From the NCBI RefSeq assembly GCF_964204865.1, contig NC_135251.1, positions 24,924,001 to 24,988,000 on the forward strand: DNA of 64,000 nucleotides, in the 5' to 3' direction. The DNA comes from Styela clava. Its lineage: Eukaryota > Chordata > Ascidiacea > Stolidobranchia > Styelidae. The translations under genes and the position numbers were made by a program. The notes below the pieces were generated by a model, which saw only the letters and a program-made list of their open reading frames with translations, was not told the origin of the DNA and searched no databases. Shown here piece after piece: positions 57,440 through 64,000 of this stretch (position 1 is its first letter; each line of letters begins with the position of its first letter).

Positions 57440-60400
57440 ACTCGGTACACCGACATGCTTCTGTCTCACCTGGCTATTCCCACCATAAAGCGTCCAACAA
57501 GAGTAACTTCCACTTCGCATACTTTAATTGATCACATTTACACAAATGCAATTGATCGTTGTTCATCATCTTAGATTATATTGCATGACATATCAGATCA
57601 CTTTCCTGTTATGTCATCTTTTTCTTTTACTAGTGCACCTAAATACAAATTCAAAACTCACATGAAACGCAAAATGTCCAATTTTGACACAGAAATATTT
57701 AGATACAGTGCTCGTAATATATTAAATGGATTTGTATTGACACAACTGTCAACTGAGAACTTCAATGAAGTTTTTGGTATTTTTTTATCTTCATTAAAGG
57801 ACCTAATCAATACCCATGCCCCCATGGTCGCATGCTCGCGTAAAAAATCTAAACTGCTATCAAAGCCCTGGATTACAAAGGGTCTCCATAAATCCATCAA
57901 TCGTAAGAGTAAAATGCACAAAAAATATTATTTACATGGCTCTCCAAGTGAACGCGCACTCTACAAAAAATATCATAACACTCTAGTTCACTTAAAGAAA
58001 ATCAAAGCAAATTCATTATTTATCAAAATTAGCCAATAACAGAGGTGATATTAAACATACATGGCAGACTGTCAAAGAGATTGTAAACACAAAACCAGCA
58101 AATGATTCATCAATATCTGAATTGAAACTTGAAAATGGTTTCAAAACAAAAAACAGCCACACAATCGCAAACGAACTTAACAAATTTTTTTCAAACATTG
58201 GGAAAAGTTTAATAAATGAAGTTCCACAAACGAATATAAATTTCATGAGCTTTCTCGGTGCCCCTATAAAAGATTCTTTATATTTACGGTCAACTAATGC
58301 GACTGAGATATCCAATACCATCTCAGCTTTAAAAATAGGTAAAGCTGCCGGTGCTTATGATATTTCTTCACATTTCTTGAAGAAAATTGCTGACATAATC
58401 TCGCCAGTTATTGCACATTTTTTTAATACGTCTATAAGAATAGGTATATTTCCATCTGCACTGAAACTTGCCAGAGTTATTCCATTGTACAAATCCGGCG
58501 ACGAAACTAACCCATCTAATTACCGACCTATATCTGTCTTATCATGTTTGGCAATTGTCTTCGAAAAACTTTTGTACTGTAGATTAACTGAATTTTTCGA
58601 TAAAAATAAACTAATTAATAAATTCCAATTCGGATTTCAGACAAATCATTCGACAAGTCATGCAATTATTGATCTAATTGAATATATCTATAACAAATAT
58701 GAAAAGGGAGAACATGTCTGCTGTGCTTTCTTAGATTTGAAAAAAGCTTTCGATACCGTAAGTCATAACATACTCTTACGGAAACTTCATCATTACGGTG
58801 TGCGAGGTTGTGCTAATTCTCTTTTAAAAGATTACCTACATGGCCGATTCCAATATGTTGAAGTCGAAAATAATCGTTCGGAGGTTCTTCCTATTGACTC
58901 CGGTGTGATCCAAGGCTCTTCACTTGGCCCTTTATTATTCCTCGTATTTATAAACGACATCTCACGATGTTCGAATTTGTTGACAAAATTGTTCGCGGAT
59001 GATACTGGTCTCCTAGGTAGTTCCAAATCATCGACTGATCTTCAAAATTGCTTCAACCTAGAATTAAAAAAGGTCTATGATTGGATGCTCTGTAATAAGC
59101 TAACTATCAATATAGAAAAATCTAAAGTAGTCCACATACGTCCTGGTTGCAACGATCAGAAAACACCTCTGATAATCAAAATGAATGAAACTGAACTTGA
59201 ATCTGTTCCCTCGTATAAATATCTTGGATTGAACATTGATCACCGTTTACGGTGGGATCTGCATGTCAAAGAGTTACATAAAAAACTTTCACGCTCAATA
59301 GGTATACTAAGCAAACTTCAACACTATACAGACCGGAGTACACTCAAAGTGGTATATTATTCACTTTTCCAGACTTACATCCAATATGCAATTGCTGCCT
59401 GGGGATCTGCCACTAAAGCGACCTTAAGAGCTATAAACGTTTCACAGAATAGAGCCATTAGAATCCTATATGGACCGTCCACTCGTGTTAACATGAATAC
59501 CATGTACCATAAAACTGGCGTACTCAAACTTGATGATATCTACAAACTAGAAATATTTAAATTAATGCATCAATACCATAATTGTTGCCTTCCACAGGCA
59601 TTTTCTAAATACTTTGTAAAGCAGAGTAGTGTTCACGATCACAATACTAGATCATCTGCATTGTCATCCTACTTTGTACCACGCCAAACCTACTCAAAGA
59701 CACAAAAATCACTTAAATACACTGGTGCGATTATGTGGAATGCTGTACCTGGTGAAATGCGAAGCATGTCTTATCCTCTGTTTAAAATGAAGATGAAAAA
59801 ATTTCTTTGGTCCAAGTATCTCGAATGAGGACAATAGTTAATTTATATTCCTTGAGGTCTTTCCAAACCCTGAAATCAATTCAACATAATATGAGCTATT
59901 AACTCGGTCCATAATATTAGTATGTACTTCTGATGGTTCATTGTCTAACAAATTTTTAACAGTATTTGTGTTTATTTATTTTTTTTTTACAACATGCCAA
60001 TCTCATGCCAGATTTACCGAAATATACTCGTTTCATTTGATTCCCACTCCCCTTAACTTGAACTAGATATGGGTTCTCAAGTCATTGTTGTAGTTTAGTA
60101 GCTATGAACTTTGTATTATATATATACAGATATATATTGCAAATCTCAGCATTTGTCATGTTGAAAGTAACTTTTTTTATTACACACTTGAAATAACACT
60201 TCAACACCTAGTCACATTGTTTCTTTTTTGTTATATTGTGCAGTCCAGTGTGTCTGTACAGACGATAGAATATTATTCATCACGTTACAGCGTTACCGGT
60301 ACCGTACGGTATTTCATATTCGAGTACCGGTACGGTACTGTGCGGCAGGTTAAACATCTGCTTCAATAGATTTATGTCATTTATACCTGTTCTTTCTTCA

Positions 60401-60845
60401 TTGTCTCCCGTTGTCCGTCCACTACAACTGATGATTATCATAATTTGGTTGTGATAACTGAGCCACTACAAATTCCCGAATATTTCCCCATAACACGCTT
60501 TTATTCACTGCCTGTAAGCTACGAAACGGGGAATACCCCAAATTACTATCTGATGTATTGCGTGGCTCTCAGATACACCCTAGTGTCATGACGATTTCTC
60601 GTTAAAACCGTATTAGTATATATTTACGGCTAAACTATTCTATGCTATATTGATCTACTAAAATTATATGTTAATTAAATAGTTGAATCTTGGGTGCCGC
60701 TGCTAGATAACCAACTTTGGTTCCCCACGGCTTCCCTTCCCCAGTAAAATTATGTTCTTGAATTTTTGCTTATTTTTTGCATCATTTATTATTTTACTGG
60801 TTGGAAAAAATAAACTTGACTATGACTATGACTATGACTATGACA
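57440..60845 (+). mobile_element. CR1/L2-group LINE, 5'-truncated
   Basis: Starts inside the endonuclease (AIPTIKRPTRVTSTSHTLID, one stop, then ISDHFPV), continues through a long reverse-transcriptase frame to 59828, a 3' UTR of about 1 kb, and ends TTGGAAAAAATAAACTTGAC followed by four TATGACT repeats at 60815-60845. 5' truncation and a short tandem tail are normal for this group. A second copy of the 3' end lies at 61418-61550. Outer regions carry palindromes rich in GGTACCG (60290-60345). Confidence 0.88.
57581..59828 (+). pseudogene. LINE ORF2: endonuclease end and reverse transcriptase
   Basis: Two frames: 57581-58039 (SDHFPV motif, then linker) and 58122-59828 (568 codons) with a single +1 shift between them near 58025. 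The second holds the classical RT blocks: LKIGKAAGAYDISSHFLKK, IPLYKSGDETNPSNYRPISV, CAFLDLKKAFDTVSHNIL, DSGVIQGSSLGPLLFLVFIN and LFADDTGLL. The catalytic aspartates in FLDLKKAFD and FADD are intact. It continues with NKLTINIEKSK and YLGLNIDHRLRWD and a C-terminal region ending MKKFLWSKYLE. No RNase H domain is present, fitting CR1/L2. Apart from the frameshift and truncation it is little decayed, so the insertion is fairly young. Confidence 0.9.
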
Positions 60846-61417
60846 TGTCTGGAAACGTAGTCCTGGCCTTTTTCATTAATCTGTTGAGCGTTTTTGCCAC
60901 AAATGGTAGTTGACACTAACTCCCATACTGTGTAAAGTAATCAGGCTAATTTTTTAAATGTAACTGTAGCTCATTGTGACCTGTACGCTCTGGTAGTTCA
61001 CAATTCATATTCATGCCAATGATGTTCCCAACTATTTCAAACTGGAATCGCCGTTAATCTTACACCTTAAAGCAACTAAAATTTCCAAAAACGATACTGT
61101 ATGAATTATATTCAATCAAGTGTAAACTCCTTCTTGATTCTTATCCCTTTGCTAAAAGTCCTAAGTTATCATTCCATCCATGTTCATAACTATTTAAAAA
61201 TAGAGACATAGAAATATGTGTCATATTTTCCCTATTGTTAGTGCGGGTCACGTCATTTTATGCCTAATCATGTGCATTAAGAATAGCTTAATTAATGTAA
61301 ACTCTTCTATATAATTTCTACTAAATGGTCTCTTTCATATACGGTACTCACCGTCAATATAAAATATAGTGGTTTCAAAACTCTAGAATTCTTACTTTTT
61401 AAGTTAGATATTAGGAA

Positions 61418-61552
61418 CTTGGGTGTCGCTGCTCGATAGCCAGTTTGGTTCCCCGCGACGTCCCTTCCCCAGTAAAACGGTGTAAATTTTCTTTGTGTCG
61501 TATTTTATGGTTGTGATACTTTTTGCTGGTTGGAAAAAATAAACTTGACTTA
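61418..61552 (+). repeat. 3'-end copy of the CR1/L2-type LINE
   Basis: CTTGGGTGTCGCTGCTCGAT, GGTTCCCCGCGACGTCCCTT, CCCCAGTAAAA and the end GGTTGGAAAAAATAAACTTG correspond one for one to 60690-60830. About 135 bp long, it is a severely truncated insertion or a SINE-like derivative. Confidence 0.85.
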
Positions 61553-62635
61553 ATTAATCGTGTACCCCCTTTGGTACCAGTTAACCATGACATTCGTGTT
61601 CACATGTGTTTCGAACTAAAATCGCATTAAGTTTCCAATAACGAGTATATTATTATATGAGCGAGTAGAATCAAGTGCATCAATATGCATCAATATAACC
61701 GGGAATCCTTTAGTATTGGTTAACAATGGGATTTGTGTCCCAAACTAAAATTTCAAAGGTTACTATATATATACATGAGATCCCACCAATTGTAAATCTA
61801 CTATAGTCAGCCTATATCCCTATTGCTAGTAGCCTTATGTTCATAAGTGTTTGAATCTGGGAATATATTCCTTATTTCTCTATCTTTTATTTCCTAGTTA
61901 TGACCTGTCATGTTCTTATATTTATATATATAATGTCTAAAATGTCTTTGGCTGAAGTTATTTATAAATGTATATTTTCAGGTCTCTGGGATGGGAAGAG
62001 AAGACTATAGAGAACTTGAAGGTAAAATATAACACACTAATAAATAATTCACTAGTTAAAATTTAGATAATGAGAAACATAGCACACTGACAGTTCATTC
62101 CGAATAAGTAATATTTATAATATTGAAAATCTGCAAATAATATAGAATGAACGTCAATGAATATCAGTACAAGTTGTTGTCCTCGTATCTTTAGAACAAG
62201 CATAGCTTATCACAAGCGCGTGGACATTTTTTTGAGGGGCGTAAAGGTAATTAGAAACAGAAATATTTGTTAAATTTTATCTTTTCCGCCTTATTTTTGA
62301 TATTTACATTTCTTAATAGCCGTATTTTCAACGTGCTTTTCAATGAATATAAATAAAATTTATATGATGTGTTGCAATATTATACACCATTCATTCTAAA
62401 GTATTGTTAGTAAATAAGGGGGGAAATCTGAATATTTTGTCAATGAACTGAAAATAAATATTTTTATTTTATGTATCCAAAGTATAAGCACAGCTTCTCT
62501 GTGCTCCTGTCAAATTACATTTCCCGTAACTTATAAATCTAAAACTTAATAATGACTTAGTTCGAACAACTATATTTATTCAAATCAATATCATACAAAA
62601 TTTACTTACAGTTCATTATCTCGCATTAAGTTCAG
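61553..62635. other. unassigned, with one short exon-like piece
   Basis: A 40-base segment 61982-62021 (GTCTCTGGGATGGG…CTTGAAG) is bordered by TTTTCAG and GTAAAA and could be a small exon; nothing else is recognised. The last 130 bases are similar to the sequence just before 56456. Confidence 0.25.
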
Positions 62636-62758
62636 CTTTCTAAAACTCTTCTTGAAAGCGGAAAAGACAGTTTATCATTATACATCAAAAGACATGCGGA
62701 GTTATTTGTCCGATTATGCATCACTGAGAGAGGTGGATGCATCGAGTCTAAAGAGCAA
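62636..62758 (+). CDS. exon-like segment, copy 2, unrecognised
   Basis: Bordered by TTCAG and GTATGT, 123 bases (a multiple of 3). In phase 0 it reads LSKTLLESGKDSLSLYIKRH then AELFVRLCITERGG without a stop, and would join in phase to the exon-like segment ending at 55431. In the next frame it is also open (FLKLFLKAEKTVYHYTSKDM). The similarity to 56456-56574 argues that it is a duplicated exon, but the frame is undecided and no family is recognised. Confidence 0.3.
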
Positions 62759-63464
62759 GTATGTTATTAAAATCTTCTGAATCTTCCTAATTTACATTCA
62801 TCAAAAACAAGTTAGAATACTATATCATAAAAATCGGTGGAGAAATAAATGATAAAGAGGTGAATCCGCAACCCAATTTCTTGATTGCGGCATTATAAAA
62901 TATTAAAATTAAAATATAAAACGGAAGATATCACCATGAGTTTTGTTTTAGCAGTCTCGCAGCAGATTGAATACGCTTTTTAGACATTGTAAATTACAAA
63001 ATTTGGTGTTATGTTAGGATTTCTTCAAAATATATACCATAATAGTAACTGAAATCGAAACACAGTAAATTGTGCACGCGATGTACTTTTGTCTATTCTG
63101 AAACTAACTACCTATGAAGCCGCATACGACTTTTTCTCGGTATGTGATGTGATATATAAAATAATTAATGCAAGATATCTAGATCGATTTTTTTTGCAAT
63201 AATTTAAATTACAATCGTTCGTATTTTGTCTAAATCTTGGGATATTTCAAACGGTGAAACCTTAAAAAGAATCAGAGTGACAGGCCTGCGGCGGGGCGGA
63301 TTTAGTGTATACACTTGGTTTCACTGTTCTTCATTTCAAGTCCGCTGATCGAGTTTTTGAGTTGTAATAATTTTATATTGTCGTAAGACGTAAGTCGTCG
63401 TAACTGCAGGTTTCATTGAACACAATTAAGCCAATAAATACAGCATTTTAAATATTGCCGCATC
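62759..63464. other. unassigned AT-rich sequence
   Basis: No frame or repeat is recognised. Confidence 0.3.
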
Positions 63465-64000
63465 CAGGGGCGCAGCCAGGATTTTTCAATGGGGGTTACG
63501 ACGAAATAAAAAGAGTGCGCCAAAAGTGCGATTCACGACGACGTAATGCGTTTAATAAACTAAAATGTATGGTCGTTCACAGCGAAATTCCACAGTTACG
63601 TTGTAGCCCGTCTCTCTTTGCCTGATGGTGTTGGTGAATATTTTACAAGTCGTATTTCAAACGTCTACTATTAATCCGTAGTCCGCGGGTACCCGCATTT
63701 AGAAATAAAACATCAAAAATTCGGGAAAATTAATTTCAGAGAGAACTAAAACTCGCAGATGTCAGTAGTGTCATAATGGTTTATATGTACAAAAATACGC
63801 TCGCGTGTAGCGCCGATCAAATGCATGAAATTTAAAACTATTACTTGAAATTTATTGTTATGAAGTCGAACTTTTATTTCCATTCAATGGTTATTTACTT
63901 GCGCCGTGATCCGTGGCGGGCAAAATCGTATTTTTTAATCGAGTTAATCGAATATTTTTAACGGACACCGAATAATCAGTATTGTCATTTTGAACGACAT
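63465..64000. mobile_element. hAT-like element running off the window
   Basis: CAGGGGCGCAGCCAGGATT followed by TTCAATGGGGGTTACGACG is a typical left terminus of CAGGGGCG-type hAT elements. The other end must lie beyond position 64000, so neither target duplication nor coding content can be tested. Confidence 0.5.

Noticed and set aside
1..64000. A defence island, biosynthetic cluster or other new multigene system
   Set aside because: The recognisable host genes are unrelated housekeeping and extracellular genes separated by transposons; nothing indicates a coordinated system.

Overview
This is an AT-rich, intron-containing animal nuclear sequence with no prokaryotic features. Four host genes can be read with their splice junctions, and the three recognisable orthologues (CHMP2A, TRMO, ZMAT2) resemble their vertebrate counterparts closely. 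Together with short introns, an extracellular Reeler-MAM gene, tRNA-derived SINEs and many hAT DNA transposons, this suggests an invertebrate deuterostome. An ascidian tunicate is my best guess, but the species cannot be fixed from the window.

Layout. 1-5750: intergenic, with a small hAT MITE and SINE remnants. 5.75-11.5 kb: a complete 5.4 kb hAT element with perfect terminal inverted repeats and target duplication, carrying a broken transposase that was itself duplicated in tandem and hit by a second hAT; the outer element splits a 129-codon open frame. 11.8-17.25 kb: a nest of elements with a 502 bp direct repeat and two hAT elements with perfect 8 bp target duplications. 18-25.3 kb: SINEs, a Tx1/L1-type LINE on the minus strand and a 1.9 kb hAT. 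25.5 kb: a frameshifted THAP-like zinc-finger exon. 26-27.9 kb: two MITEs. 28.55-31.35 kb: CHMP2A (+, 4 exons). 35.69-37.03 kb: TRMO (-, 2 exons). 38.02-39.0 kb: ZMAT2 (-, 2 exons). 41.1-46.15 kb: a secreted Reeler-MAM protein (-, 7 exons). 47-49.1 kb: a pogo/Tigger-like transposase relic. 49.2-50.8 kb: a second copy of exons 3-5 of the Reeler-MAM gene. 51.2-55.1 kb: another hAT, a LINE RNase H fragment, a SINE and palindromic MITEs. 57.4-60.85 kb: a 5'-truncated CR1/L2-type LINE (+), lying between two related exon-like segments (56.46 and 62.64 kb).

The host genes do not form a pathway: CHMP2A is an ESCRT-III subunit, TRMO modifies tRNA, ZMAT2 is a spliceosome-associated zinc-finger protein, and the Reeler-MAM protein is extracellular. 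No new defence or metabolic system was found. The most interesting signals are the duplicated Reeler-MAM exons lying between transposon remnants, the layered hAT insertions that can be ordered in time, the pogo relic with a PHD-like tail, and the paired exon-like segments around the CR1-type LINE.
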